Assembly: GCF_001440345.1 (NCBI RefSeq)
Contig: NZ_LJYX01000022.1
Coordinates: 1 to 64,000 of the forward strand
DNA: 64,000 nt
DNA from: Colwellia sp. TT2012
Lineage (GTDB): Bacteria > Pseudomonadota > Gammaproteobacteria > Enterobacterales > Alteromonadaceae
Direction of reading: 5' to 3'
Shown here: positions 28,977 through 38,085 of the stretch, piece by piece
Layout: each line of letters starts with the position of its first letter
Position numbering within the stretch: position 1 is the first letter of the stretch
The notes under the pieces: model-generated
Database searches by the model: none
What the model saw: the letters and a program-made list of their open reading frames with translations, nothing else
What the model was told of the DNA's origin: nothing
Translations under genes and position numbers: made by a program

Positions 28977-29612
28977 ATGCATTTTCTCAGCGCAACACTG
29001 CGTACTAGCATGGTGAGTTTACTACTTTTAGCGGCAACTGCCGTCCAAGCAGAGACTACTTATGCAGCACTAGATAGAAACCAATGGACTTATGACACTG
29101 ACCCTTATGGCAGTGAGGCTATCATTAATGAAAAACTCATTAGACATGGTGGCATCTGGATAAAATTTAAGCGTGTGCCGCGTATTGATGAAAAGCGCAA
29201 TTCATGGATTGAATTGATTCATAAATTACCTAGCGCTTCATTAACGGGCATAAAAAAAATACGTCTAACGTATCAATGTGATACGCCACTGTTAATGAAG
29301 TTATCACAGCAAGAATATGGCAAAAATGGTGATCAAAGTTATGCCCATTATCAAATAAAATTACCAGCGACTCAACAGTGGCTTAGTAAGGAAGTTGCTT
29401 TAAAAGACTTCTACCGCCCAGCATGGACCCCCGCTAGCTCTAAAGATTATGGTTTATCGCCGGAGCATATTAATGCCATTTATTTAACGCCAAGCATGAC
29501 CGACAAAGAGGGCGGAGAAGCGATATTACAAATACGCGCTATTGAGTTATTACCTGAGCAGACTGCCATAATCAGCTTGAATGAGCACTATCGATTGCCA
29601 ACAGCTAACTAA
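28977..29612 (+). CDS. Exported protein of unknown function, 211 aa
   Basis: Signal peptide (MVSLLLLAATAVQA-ETT) then a probable beta-sandwich domain with features such as GGIWIKFKRVPRID, IRLTYQCDTPLLMKLSQQ and the closing strand EAILQIRAIELL. This looks like a carbohydrate-binding-module-type jelly roll, but I cannot name a family. An upstream in-frame start at 28878 exists; the ATG at 28977 has CAGGATTA before it and directly precedes the signal peptide. It follows the binding protein gene in the same direction by 149 bp. Confidence 0.6.
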   Translation: MHFLSATLRTSMVSLLLLAATAVQAETTYAALDRNQWTYDTDPYGSEAIINEKLIRHGGIWIKFKRVPRIDEKRNSWIELIHKLPSASLTGIKKIRLTYQCDTPLLMKLSQQEYGKNGDQSYAHYQIKLPATQQWLSKEVALKDFYRPAWTPASSKDYGLSPEHINAIYLTPSMTDKEGGEAILQIRAIELLPEQTAIISLNEHYRLPTAN

Positions 29613-29676
29613 ATAGCAATTGAAACCAATAAGTGCTCCAACCATATCATTAAGTAAATATGGCTAAGTATATAAC

Positions 29677-30987
29677 TTAATGCTGTGCAGCATAAATCTC
29701 TACAGCTTGCCAAACACGCAGCACATTACCTGATAAAATTTTAGCGATATCTTCTTCGCTATAACCACGCTTTAACAAGCCTTCGATCAAGTTAGGATAT
29801 GAAGCCACATCTTTTAAGTTAGTCGGTAAACTATCACCGACACCATCATAATCTGAGCCAATACCAACATAATCAATGCCGACTAATTTCACCACATGGT
29901 CAAAGTGATCAAGCACATCGTTTAAGCTGGCGTATGGATATGGGTTGTCAATTTTGTATTGTTCTTTAAACGCCTTAACTTCATCACTATCTTTTTCAAG
30001 CTTGTTAGCTTCGGTAAACGCTTTAATTGCTGCTTTACGCACTTTGCCGTAATCGATAGCTGTTTGATTAATAAAGCTAGAGCCAAAGTTAATTTGAATC
30101 ACACCACCATTTTCCGCCAGTGCCTTAATCATCTCATCACTCATATTACGTTCAAAGCCTGGAGTAAAATGACGTGCGGAAGAATGTGAAGCAATAACAG
30201 GTGTCTTAGTTATCGCCATGACATCATAAAAAGCCTCATCTGAGATATGAGAAACATCAACCATGACGCCAATATTATTCATCTCTGTGACTAAAATTTT
30301 ACCAAAAGCAGTTAAACCGCCAGCGGGACGATTTTCATCATAAGAAGAATCAGAAATATGATTCGTTTTTGAATGCGTTAACGTGATGTAACGAATACCG
30401 CGGTCATAAAAGTGCTTAAGATTGGCTAAATCACCTTCAATTGGGCTGCCGTTTTCCATGCCCATAGGCAGCGAAATTATGCCCTTAGCAAAGTTAGCTT
30501 TAATATCAGCCGTTGAATAAGCTAAAGCAAATTTATCAGGCGCTGCTTTAACTATATCTTCAACTAAAGTTATCAATTTATCGGCAAGCGCTTTACTACC
30601 ACCGATTTCCTCAAGTCTGGCTGGAATATAAATCGACATAAATGGCGCATCTAAACCGCCAGCAACTGCTCTTGGAAAATCGAAATCGCCATGTTCAGTA
30701 TGCTCAGCAACATTTTCAAATTCATCTTCTAAACGATATGGCACATCAATATGGCCATCAGTAATAATGTATTTTTTAGCTATTTCTTGGGCTAATTCGG
30801 CATAATTTACTGCGGCTACTTGTTCAGTATTGCTGGTCGATTCAGCTACATTGGCGCTGCTTGGTGTCACGGCTTTAGGATCTTGACAACCACTGACGAC
30901 TACGCCCAAGGATAAAACAATGCCAGCCATTAATGGCGATAGCTTAAAGGGATGACTTTTAACAGACTTACTGCTTATTTGATTCAT
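29677..30987 (-). CDS. M19-family membrane dipeptidase lipoprotein
   Basis: 436 aa with a lipoprotein signal (GVVVSGC-QDP). It is a zinc peptidase of the renal dipeptidase (M19) family. The metal-binding motif is TDGHIDVPYRL (about residue 77), followed by YITLTHSKTNHISDS, VDVSHISDEAFYDV, ASHSSARHFTPGFERNM and GIGSDYDG. It would cleave dipeptides, possibly including D-amino-acid products, in the periplasm. It is a single gene. Confidence 0.9.
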   Translation of the reverse strand: MNQISSKSVKSHPFKLSPLMAGIVLSLGVVVSGCQDPKAVTPSSANVAESTSNTEQVAAVNYAELAQEIAKKYIITDGHIDVPYRLEDEFENVAEHTEHGDFDFPRAVAGGLDAPFMSIYIPARLEEIGGSKALADKLITLVEDIVKAAPDKFALAYSTADIKANFAKGIISLPMGMENGSPIEGDLANLKHFYDRGIRYITLTHSKTNHISDSSYDENRPAGGLTAFGKILVTEMNNIGVMVDVSHISDEAFYDVMAITKTPVIASHSSARHFTPGFERNMSDEMIKALAENGGVIQINFGSSFINQTAIDYGKVRKAAIKAFTEANKLEKDSDEVKAFKEQYKIDNPYPYASLNDVLDHFDHVVKLVGIDYVGIGSDYDGVGDSLPTNLKDVASYPNLIEGLLKRGYSEEDIAKILSGNVLRVWQAVEIYAAQH

Positions 30988-31283
30988 TATTATTATCTTT
31001 TTGCATTTAAAAAATCACTTTGCCAATGCTGGGCATTAATGTCAAAACAAAAGAGGTAAATAGAGATAAAATAGAGTTTCTATAGGTGAATGGATTTTTT
31101 AACCAGGCTAAAGCAATCTCCCTGATTACAGCAAAGCTATTAACGCCGTAATCAATGAATAACGATCGTTCAGAGTGTTTTTACTTTTATTTTATCCCCC
31201 TTCAGGCTACCCTTAAGAGACGTTAACTTATCGCATTTCGCAATTATAATTAACAAGCTATAGTAATTATAATAGAGAAACAC

Positions 31284-31715
31284 ATGACAACTTTTTACCT
31301 GCCTCATATACGTTTATTGCTCATCTTAGTGCTGCTTTCTTTAACTAGCAGCTGCACTGAAGAACTAGAAGATCCCTCTGAAGCAGAGGTTACCGTTGCA
31401 TTTTTTGATGCTGTCTATAATAAAAAAGATTTAAATATTGCTCTTTCTTTTAGCTCGGCTAGCTTTAAAGAAGAAATAAAAAAATATAAAACTATTAATA
31501 ACTTTTCTCGACGTATGCTTAACTTGTCCTTTGACTCGGTCAGCATTGAGACTCAAAAATCCACTACCAAAGTAATTGATGAGTTTAATGTGGAAGTAAG
31601 CATGACGGTATTATTGACAGGTACGCGCAATGATAAAATTTATAAGGAAGTAAAAAAGATTCAATTAATCAAAAAAGGAAACTCTTGGTTGGTTAATAAA
31701 TTATTAAAATATTAA
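31284..31715 (+). CDS. Small lipoprotein, NTF2-like (DUF4878-type)
   Basis: 143 aa with a lipoprotein signal (LLSLTSSC-TEE). The mature domain starts EVTVAFFDAVYNKKDLNIALSFSS and ends IQLIKKGNSWLVNKLLKY, a layout typical of NTF2-like lipoproteins of unknown role. It has a single-gene context, convergent with the 31758 gene. The AT-rich upstream region (30988-31283) holds no gene. Confidence 0.6.
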   Translation: MTTFYLPHIRLLLILVLLSLTSSCTEELEDPSEAEVTVAFFDAVYNKKDLNIALSFSSASFKEEIKKYKTINNFSRRMLNLSFDSVSIETQKSTTKVIDEFNVEVSMTVLLTGTRNDKIYKEVKKIQLIKKGNSWLVNKLLKY

Positions 31716-31757
31716 TAGCTATACGCACGGTGAGCAATTCGATCATAAGTGTCCCTA

Positions 31758-32348
31758 CTATTTTTTTAACCCGACAATAGTATACTCGCCATTAACAGTA
31801 AGTTTAATTACCACAGCTTGGTCTGATTTGTTTTTCCAATACCAACCATGCACACCCGCAAAAGGTGTGGTAAAACTACCCTGCATATCCGCTAACGTGG
31901 CAATAGCATAACTTTCATAATAACCTGTGGTATCACCTTCAGGCTCGCCGTGTAAATCAAAGAAAATCGCTGCGCCATCAGTCTGCCATTGATATTCCAT
32001 TTTTTTAAATTTTTCCATGGCAAATTTAAATTCAAGGCCACGCCCTGCAGGGACTATGATCTCAATGATATCAGCAGCTTGAATGCTTTTCGGAACGTCA
32101 ATAGTATCAGCACCGCTATCCACAGCAGCAGCTTTAGGATTAGCTAAAGCTGTTAAGCCCAATTTAGCGCCGATACCTGTTGGATCGATATTGTATTCTG
32201 CCGGTAATATAAAACTTACCAGCGCTAAGCCGGCAATAAACACCGCGATAACGGTGGCTTTGAGCAAAGCTTTGTTTGATAAGGTATCTTGCATATCTAT
32301 TTCTCTTCTTTTTATTTCTTCATACTTAAATTGAGTTATTTCGTTCAT
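31758..32348 (-). CDS. Transmembrane anchor protein linked to HupE
   Basis: 196 aa. One transmembrane helix (ATVIAVFIAGLALVSFILP, about residues 31-49) is followed by a periplasmic domain with VPAGRGLEFKFAMEKFKKMEYQWQ and HGWYWKNKSD. Similar proteins are annotated as transmembrane anchor proteins next to HupE/UreJ in marine gammaproteobacteria. The function is unknown. The start could also be the ATG at 32294 (MQDTLSN), which has a better GAGA site. It follows hupE by 12 bp, so the two form an operon. Confidence 0.65.
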   Translation of the reverse strand: MNEITQFKYEEIKRREIDMQDTLSNKALLKATVIAVFIAGLALVSFILPAEYNIDPTGIGAKLGLTALANPKAAAVDSGADTIDVPKSIQAADIIEIIVPAGRGLEFKFAMEKFKKMEYQWQTDGAAIFFDLHGEPEGDTTGYYESYAIATLADMQGSFTTPFAGVHGWYWKNKSDQAVVIKLTVNGEYTIVGLKK

Positions 32349-32360
32349 TTGATAGTTAAC

Positions 32361-33059
32361 CTAACGAGTAAAGTAACCAGTTAACTGAAAACCTATCAGC
32401 ATAAAACCCGCGCTCATCAATAAAGTATTACTTACCGTGGAAAACTGCACAAACGATGGGTGTTTCCGCCAAAAGCTAATAACCAGTAAGATAAAGGTTA
32501 AGGCGGCCAACTGTCCTAGTTCCACACCTAAATTAAAGGCGATTAAATTGGCAAAAAGACCATCTTGTGGCAGTTGAAACTCTTGTAATTTTGTCGCTAA
32601 GCCAAAGCCATGGAATAGGCCAAAGATCAACACCGCAGCTTTAGCATTAGGAGTAAAACCTAAGGTACGCTGAAAACCACCTAAGTTATCAAAGCCTTTG
32701 TAAACAACAGACAAGCCAATAATCGCATCAATAATATAGGCATTTACTTGTACATCCCATAGCACACCCAATAGCAAGGTTAAGCTATGGCCCAAAGTAA
32801 ACATACTGACATAAAGCAAAATATCTTTGCTCTTGTATAAGAAGAAAATGACGCCCGCTAAAAACAGTAAATGATCATAACCGGTCACCATATGTTTGGC
32901 ACCAATATACATAAAGGCAAAAAATTGTACGCCGGTATTATTTTGTAAAAACAGTCGGGTACTCTCATCAACGCCATGTGCCATGGCATCGAGTGAAAAC
33001 AAGCCCATCAGGCATAACACCATAACAATTAAAGTTAGGTGCTTACTACTAGAAAACAT
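32361..33059 (-). CDS. hupE: HupE/UreJ-family membrane protein
   Basis: 232 aa after choosing the ATG at 33059, which has GGAG upstream; an earlier in-frame start at 33125 adds 22 residues. It has six or more helices with the family motif HMVTGYDHLLFLAGVIFF and the ladder LFHGFGLATKLQEF, plus FNLGVELGQLAALTFI. HupE-type proteins carry nickel or cobalt in some species, but this branch, with an anchor protein and no hydrogenase or urease nearby, has no known substrate. Confidence 0.78.
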   Translation of the reverse strand: MFSSSKHLTLIVMVLCLMGLFSLDAMAHGVDESTRLFLQNNTGVQFFAFMYIGAKHMVTGYDHLLFLAGVIFFLYKSKDILLYVSMFTLGHSLTLLLGVLWDVQVNAYIIDAIIGLSVVYKGFDNLGGFQRTLGFTPNAKAAVLIFGLFHGFGLATKLQEFQLPQDGLFANLIAFNLGVELGQLAALTFILLVISFWRKHPSFVQFSTVSNTLLMSAGFMLIGFQLTGYFTR

Positions 33060-33247
33060 TGATGACTCCGCTTGAATGAGGCTATTTTGAGTGCATGATA
33101 TGGCGCTATAGAGCCGAGCAAACAAACAAGATAAAATGATGACTACATCATGCCAGTTATATTTATAGTGACAAGCCTTTAGGCTAAAGTTGTTACGTTT
33201 CGAGTGGAAATATATTTAAACAAATTGCTCTGCCGCTTTGAAAACGA

Positions 33248-33678
33248 ATGGGTTATTGGCCCTATGCGCTTTTAGCCAGCATGATGGTGATTATCATTAT
33301 TTCTTTCAATTTTCAAAATAAAACCAGCACAGCAAACAAAACCGCATTGAAAAAATCGCTTATATTCCGATTTCCCATGGCCAAGATGACAAATATTTCT
33401 CTCTTGCAGATAATGAACATTTTGATTTCACTGCCTTAAACAACATTACCACCGATGAATTTCACAATAATCTGGAGTTAACCTATCCATAGTTAGCACA
33501 AACACATCCGTTGATATTAACCGCACAGATGCATCACCACAGCTATTAATTCCTGTTGAACAAATTGGTGATTTAAAACGCCAGGCCGATGCTTAGTTCG
33601 CCCATTCATGGTTAGATCATCAAGAAGATGACTATCCGGCAATTAAAGAAAATTTACTCTACCACTACAATAATTAGA
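33248..33678 (+). pseudogene. Decayed gene beside hupE
   Basis: A 63-codon frame starting MGYWPYALLASMMVIII (an anchor helix) breaks near 33350. Coding-like sequence continues in a second frame (YIPISHGQDDKYFSLADNEH, ending at a TAG near 33490) and then in a third (QLLIPVEQIGDLKRQADA, a stop, then FAHSWLDHQEDDYPAIKENL). At least two frameshifts and two in-frame stops are needed to join these pieces, so this is a gene remnant. The family was not identified. Confidence 0.65.
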
Positions 33679-33682
33679 ATTA

Positions 33683-34090
33683 TTATGAAATTGATTTCGC
33701 CGGTTTATTAATCTCAGGATAACCGATACAGAAAAGTGAGGAGATTAACAAAACGCTGTACTCAATTCCATTAGAGCCGGAACCAACAACAAACCATCCA
33801 TGCGGTAAATGCACCAGAATTAAACCAGTAAAATAAATAAGAATATAGGTTGTACAAATATATGGTAATTTTTTACCCGCTACCAAAAAAAGTGAACCTA
33901 TAATTTCAAAGAGAGTAATTCCCAAAGCTATCCCTAGACCAAAAGGAAAACCTTCACCAGTTAACCAACCTCCAAAAGGTTCATAACCTCCAGTTAAAAG
34001 ACGATGCCAACCATGACTCGCAATGATTATTCCAGTAATACATCTTAAAAAAAAGAATGATAATTCTTCTCTAGATTTAACTGTATGCAT
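33683..34090 (-). CDS. DoxX-family membrane protein
   Basis: 135 aa with four predicted helices. The first has RCITGIIIASHGWHRLLTGG; the others are LGIALGITLFEIIGSLFLVAG, TTYILIYFTGLILVHLPHGW and GIEYSVLLISSLFCIG. DoxX-like proteins have various redox-linked roles, and nothing here shows which. It starts near the left end of the RAYT element and is convergent with the decayed gene. Confidence 0.7.
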   Translation of the reverse strand: MHTVKSREELSFFFLRCITGIIIASHGWHRLLTGGYEPFGGWLTGEGFPFGLGIALGITLFEIIGSLFLVAGKKLPYICTTYILIYFTGLILVHLPHGWFVVGSGSNGIEYSVLLISSLFCIGYPEINKPAKSIS

Positions 34091-34227
34091 AATTTAATTC
34101 CTAATATCCATATAAATTTTAGTTGATTACAATAACTCTCAAAATAGAATGTAAAACAATCGTGGTAGAGCGGCCCATTACTGAGCCGACTCCACACAGA
34201 TCCGGACGTGAGAAATATGAAATATAG

Positions 34228-35478
34228 CAGACACCCACTCAAATGGAAATAATGAGTGGTATCAACTATGCTCAAATAACCATCAATGAATATCTTTGAG
34301 AGTTATTATGGCGACGGCAAGAAAACAACAAATAAGCTTAGTTGATACCCCTTATTATCATTGTGTTTCTCGTTGTGTTCGCCGAGCGTATCTTTGTGGT
34401 GAAGATAAACTCACCGGACAAAATTATGAACATAGACGTGCTTGGGTAGCAGATAAACTACAGGCATTACGTAAGGTTTTTGCGATTGATGTCTGTGCTT
34501 ATGCGGTCATGAGTAATCACACCCATTTGGTATTGTTCATTGATGAGCAGCAAGCGAAGTCATGGACAATGCATGAAGTGATTAGCCGTTGGCATCAGTT
34601 ATTTAAAGGAACCTTGCTAACGCAACAATATTTACGGGGTGAGCCACTCATTGACACGCTTCAACAAGTTGTAGACGAAACAGCCAGGGTTTATCGTCAG
34701 AGATTGATGGATATCAGTTGGTTTATGCGTATTTTAAATGAAACTATCGCTAAACAAGCCAATCGAGAAGATAAGTGTACCGGCAGGTTTTGGGAAGGAC
34801 GTTTTAAATCTCAAGCCTTGCTTGATGACGCCGCGTTAATAGCCTGTATGGCTTATGTCGATTTAAATCCCATTAGAGCTAAGATAGCTAAAACCCCAGA
34901 AACATCCAAGTACACCAGTATTCAACTGCGAATAAAATCGGCGATTAAGGGTGAACAAGCGACACAACTACTGCCATTTATCGGTAACCCAAGAAAGAAC
35001 ATGCCTACAGGTTTACCGTTTGCATTAAATGACTATATCCAATTGCTTGATTTAACCGGCCGTTGTATTCGAGCCGATAAACGCGGTTCTATAGACAAAG
35101 CCCAACCTGAAATATTAACGCGTTTAGGTATTAGCGCCCAAAACTGGTTAGTATTAACCACCCAGTTTAGACAATGTTTTCATGGCGCTGTGGGCAGAGC
35201 GCAAGCACTTACGGATTTTTGCGAACATCAACACTTAAAAAAACGAGCCACGGTGTCAATTTGCCAAAAGTTACTTGCTTAATAATCCATATAACTCATC
35301 TAGATACATCACTCACTTAAGGCTAGTTGTGCCTTAAATTAGGTGAAACCTCTGTTTTGCTAAATTAATTTGAAGACCCTCTTCGTCACCATAATACTCA
35401 AAGTTAAACTCTGCCCAATGCAAATCAGTAACGTTGATTTATTGATCTTCTGTATTAATTATTTTGAGTGGGTGTCTG
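34228..35478 (+). mobile_element. Complete RAYT element with inverted ends
   Basis: A 1.25-kb unit. The left end begins CAGACACCCACTCAAATGG (34228) and the right end is its inverted partner TTTGAGTGGGTGTCTG (35463-35478). Just inside the left end, CCACTC and GAGTGG can fold a small hairpin. It carries one transposase gene (34308-35282). A 221-bp internally deleted copy with both ends lies at 55902-56122, which defines the boundaries independently. Confidence 0.8.
34308..35282 (+). CDS. REP-associated tyrosine transposase (Y1_Tnp family)
   Basis: About 324 aa. The HUH metal-binding motif is in YAVMSNHTHLVLF (near residue 72), with the family landmarks TPYYHCVSRCVRRAYLC near the start and CTGRFWEGRFKSQALLDDAALIACMAYVDLNP in the middle. 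These enzymes cut and join single-stranded DNA at REP hairpins. I chose the ATG at 34308 (MATARKQQ) over an upstream in-frame start at 34296. The gene seems intact, so the element may be active and could mobilise the deleted derivative in trans. Confidence 0.88.
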   Translation: MATARKQQISLVDTPYYHCVSRCVRRAYLCGEDKLTGQNYEHRRAWVADKLQALRKVFAIDVCAYAVMSNHTHLVLFIDEQQAKSWTMHEVISRWHQLFKGTLLTQQYLRGEPLIDTLQQVVDETARVYRQRLMDISWFMRILNETIAKQANREDKCTGRFWEGRFKSQALLDDAALIACMAYVDLNPIRAKIAKTPETSKYTSIQLRIKSAIKGEQATQLLPFIGNPRKNMPTGLPFALNDYIQLLDLTGRCIRADKRGSIDKAQPEILTRLGISAQNWLVLTTQFRQCFHGAVGRAQALTDFCEHQHLKKRATVSICQKLLA

Positions 35479-35568
35479 GTGTTTACTCTATCACTCTTGT
35501 TTTATCGTTATCATAAAACAAACTGTGGCTACTTATAAATTCAAGTCGCCACAGTTTGACTTACTAAG

Positions 35569-36816
35569 TTACGAATTATTCATATAGTTATCAGGTAAAG
35601 GTAAAGCGGCAACGCCTGAGTCGACCGCGGCTTTAGCCACAGCAAAGGCGACGTTTTGGCATAACCTTGGGTCCATAGGGCGAGGGATAATATAACCTTT
35701 ACCAAAGGATAATTCCTTTTCACCACTGGCTTTTAAAACGCTTTCCGGTACATCTTGTTTGGCTAGCTCTCTAATGGCATGAACCGCTGCTAATTTCATT
35801 TCATTATTAATTTTACCGGCGCGTACATCTAAGGCACCACGGAAAATAAACGGGAAACAAAGGACATTGTTTACTTGGTTCGGGTAATCAGAACGACCTG
35901 TCGCCATAATTAAATCACTTCTAACTGCGTGTGCTAGCTCGGGTTTAATTTCAGGATCTGGGTTAGAGCAAGCAAATATTATCGGATTATCAGCCATTTT
36001 CTTTACCTGCTCAGGGCTAAGTAAGTTAGGACCAGAAACACCAAGGAAAACATCAGCGCCTGCAATCACATGGTCTAACGTTCTTTTGTCGGTGTTATTA
36101 GCGAACCGTGTTTTATACTCTGATAAGTCACTACGGCGGGTATGAATTACCCCCTTAGTGTCGAGCATGTAAATTTTTTCTCGCATAGCGCCACATTGGA
36201 TTAACAATTCCATACAGGCAATAGCGGCAGCGCCGGCGCCTAAACAAACAATATTTACTTGCTCTATTTTTTTGTTTTGAATTTCTAAGGCGTTGAGCAT
36301 CGCCGCTGCCGTCACGATAGCGGTACCGTGTTGATCGTCATGAAAGACCGGAATTTTACAACGCTCTTGTAACGCTTTTTCGATAACAAAACATTCAGGG
36401 GCTTTAATATCTTCTAAGTTAATGCCACCAAAGCTATCGGCAATACAGGCAACCGTATTGATAAACTCTTCAGTTGTTTTATGGGTAACTTCAATATCAA
36501 AAGCGTTAATATCGGCAAAACGTTTAAATAATAACGCTTTACCTTCCATTACTGGCTTTGACGCCATTGGTCCTAGATTCCCTAAGCCAAGCACTGCAGT
36601 ACCATTTGAAATAACGGCAACGGTATTGCCCTTACCGGTATACTTGTAAACATCGTCAGGGTTCTTGGCAATTTCTCGGCAAGGTTCGGCGACACCTGGG
36701 CTATACGCTAGCGACAAATCGGCACTTGTTTCGGCGGGGGTAGTGATGGCAACGGCAATTTTACCTGGGGTGGGCAAGGCGTGATAATCCAGAGCTGCTT
36801 GTTTAAAATCAGACAT
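35569..36816 (-). CDS. Malic enzyme (decarboxylating malate dehydrogenase)
   Basis: About 415 aa. It converts malate to pyruvate and CO2 with NAD or NADP. The N-terminal malic domain has YSPGVAEPCREI and the metal region EDIKAPECFVIE, followed by DDQHGTAIVTAAAMLNAL and a Rossmann domain (VCLGAGAAAIACMELL). It is the short form, without the C-terminal phosphotransacetylase domain of E. coli MaeB. An upstream ORF extension to 36975 is rejected because the ATG at 36816 (MSDFKQ) has TAGGT before it and matches the family. It is a plausible outlet for malate made by malate synthase G. Confidence 0.9.
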   Translation of the reverse strand: MSDFKQAALDYHALPTPGKIAVAITTPAETSADLSLAYSPGVAEPCREIAKNPDDVYKYTGKGNTVAVISNGTAVLGLGNLGPMASKPVMEGKALLFKRFADINAFDIEVTHKTTEEFINTVACIADSFGGINLEDIKAPECFVIEKALQERCKIPVFHDDQHGTAIVTAAAMLNALEIQNKKIEQVNIVCLGAGAAAIACMELLIQCGAMREKIYMLDTKGVIHTRRSDLSEYKTRFANNTDKRTLDHVIAGADVFLGVSGPNLLSPEQVKKMADNPIIFACSNPDPEIKPELAHAVRSDLIMATGRSDYPNQVNNVLCFPFIFRGALDVRAGKINNEMKLAAVHAIRELAKQDVPESVLKASGEKELSFGKGYIIPRPMDPRLCQNVAFAVAKAAVDSGVAALPLPDNYMNNS

Positions 36817-37057
36817 GTGTGACCTACTTTTTATAGTTTTAAGATTAAATATATGGTTGTAAATTTTTTGTAAATAAAAGGTGGTACTCAACATGCTGGT
36901 CGGGGGTAGCATGCTGAATACCAAAATATTGTTGTTAATAAACCTGATTGGCATAGTTGCGCTATCACTAGCCATTTACTCGATAGTTGATAGCGCAGTT
37001 TGTTTTTAATTTACGTGCTTAAGAAACTGAACTTAGGTTAACTAGGTTATGCTCTTA

Positions 37058-37885
37058 TTAGAAGCGCCATACAGCAAGAAGCTGTGCGGTATTATCATCA
37101 ACGCCTTTAGCACCTAGTTTGTTTTTCCAGTATTGGTATTCAATACCAACGAATAAACGTTGTGCTTTTTGACCTAATACCTCACCTAAATCCAAACGGA
37201 TTTGTGGTTGAAATAGAATCCATGATTCTAACTCGGTAGTGCCAAAGTTATTAGTTTGTATACGGCCGTCGATGTACTCTAAGTGACCTTCAATGCTCCA
37301 GCTTGTTGAGCCAATTTTAAAGGGGTAAGCCCAAGCAAAATCAATCATAAAACTAGAGTCTTCATCAACTACGGTAAATACCGGAGAATCCGCACTGCCG
37401 CCACCTTGATGGATATAAGCCGTTACATCTATTTGCGCAAAAGCAAAACCTGGCAGGTCTAAAGCGAATCTCATACCCGGTAATACCCAAGCACTGTTTA
37501 CTTCAGGAGCGAAGTTAAAACCGGCAACTAGACCGATATCTTTTACCGGACCAAAGCTGAGATCACTACCCGTGATTGCACCTAAACTGAAGTTTGAATA
37601 CCACTCACCATAAAGCTCACTTGAATCTGATACCGGGAAGTTAGCATCGTTATTCACTGAGTAACGTGAGTAATCTATAAAGAAGAAGTTATCGCCGTAC
37701 TCCCAGCCACCGGCATGTTGGAAGGTGATGATAGTGGTATCAGCGGTGCCACCGGTACCTACTCGCTCTAATTCACCTAGCGCTTGAATTTGAACTTCGG
37801 TATTGCTCCAGATTTCTGCTGATGCCATTGGCGCATTTAATGCGGCTGTTAATGCAAGGGCGGTAAGTGATACTGAAATTTTCAT
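37058..37885 (-). CDS. Tsx-like nucleoside channel, outer membrane
   Basis: 275 aa with a signal peptide (LNAPMASA-EIW) and a C-terminal aromatic (AVWRF) typical of beta-barrels. Segments such as GGWEYGDNFFFIDYSRY and GIEYQYWKNKLGAKG are those of the Channel_Tsx/OmpK family, which passes nucleosides. It is divergent from the aminotransferase at 38086 across a 200-bp spacer holding a predicted RutR-like operator, so it probably serves uptake of purine compounds for the catabolic cluster. Confidence 0.8.
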   Translation of the reverse strand: MKISVSLTALALTAALNAPMASAEIWSNTEVQIQALGELERVGTGGTADTTIITFQHAGGWEYGDNFFFIDYSRYSVNNDANFPVSDSSELYGEWYSNFSLGAITGSDLSFGPVKDIGLVAGFNFAPEVNSAWVLPGMRFALDLPGFAFAQIDVTAYIHQGGGSADSPVFTVVDEDSSFMIDFAWAYPFKIGSTSWSIEGHLEYIDGRIQTNNFGTTELESWILFQPQIRLDLGEVLGQKAQRLFVGIEYQYWKNKLGAKGVDDNTAQLLAVWRF

Positions 37886-37990
37886 AGTGTCTCTCTTAAG
37901 GTAATTTATTTTTATTTATTTATTTAATAGTCATATTAATTTTAGTTTTAATTTTTTTCAAGATGTCCATATTTTACTCTTTTCTGTAAC

Positions 37991-38020
37991 TTGACACATT
38001 TGTCAGGTTGCGATTAACTA
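37991..38020 (+). promoter_or_regulatory. Predicted RutR-like operator and promoter of the aminotransferase gene
   Basis: TTGACACATTTGTCAGG (37991-38007) has TGACA/TGTCA arms. Its first six bases form a perfect -35 box, and TAACTA (38015-38020) is a plausible -10 box 18 bases on. Two similar palindromes lie before xdhA and bhcR. The known RutR site has the form TTGACCA-NN-TGGTCAA. Confidence 0.55.
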
Positions 38021-38085
38021 AGATACATCAGGTTGTTTTATAAACACAACTAAAAATTAAAACTAAAATAGAAGGTAAAGCAATT

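Noticed and set aside
32361..33059. HupE/UreJ as evidence for a hydrogenase or urease system
   Set aside because: No hydrogenase, urease or nickel genes are near, and this HupE branch with an anchor protein is common without them.
34150..34212. Stretch resembling group II intron sequence (minus strand, CACGTCCGGATCTGTGTGGAG)
   Set aside because: It is short, with no reverse transcriptase, no domain V hairpin and no second boundary. At most a relic; not enough to annotate.
34045..34275. 76-aa minus-strand reading frame left of the RAYT gene
   Set aside because: It spans the DoxX start, non-coding DNA and the RAYT left end, has no family features and no ribosome site; a chance frame.
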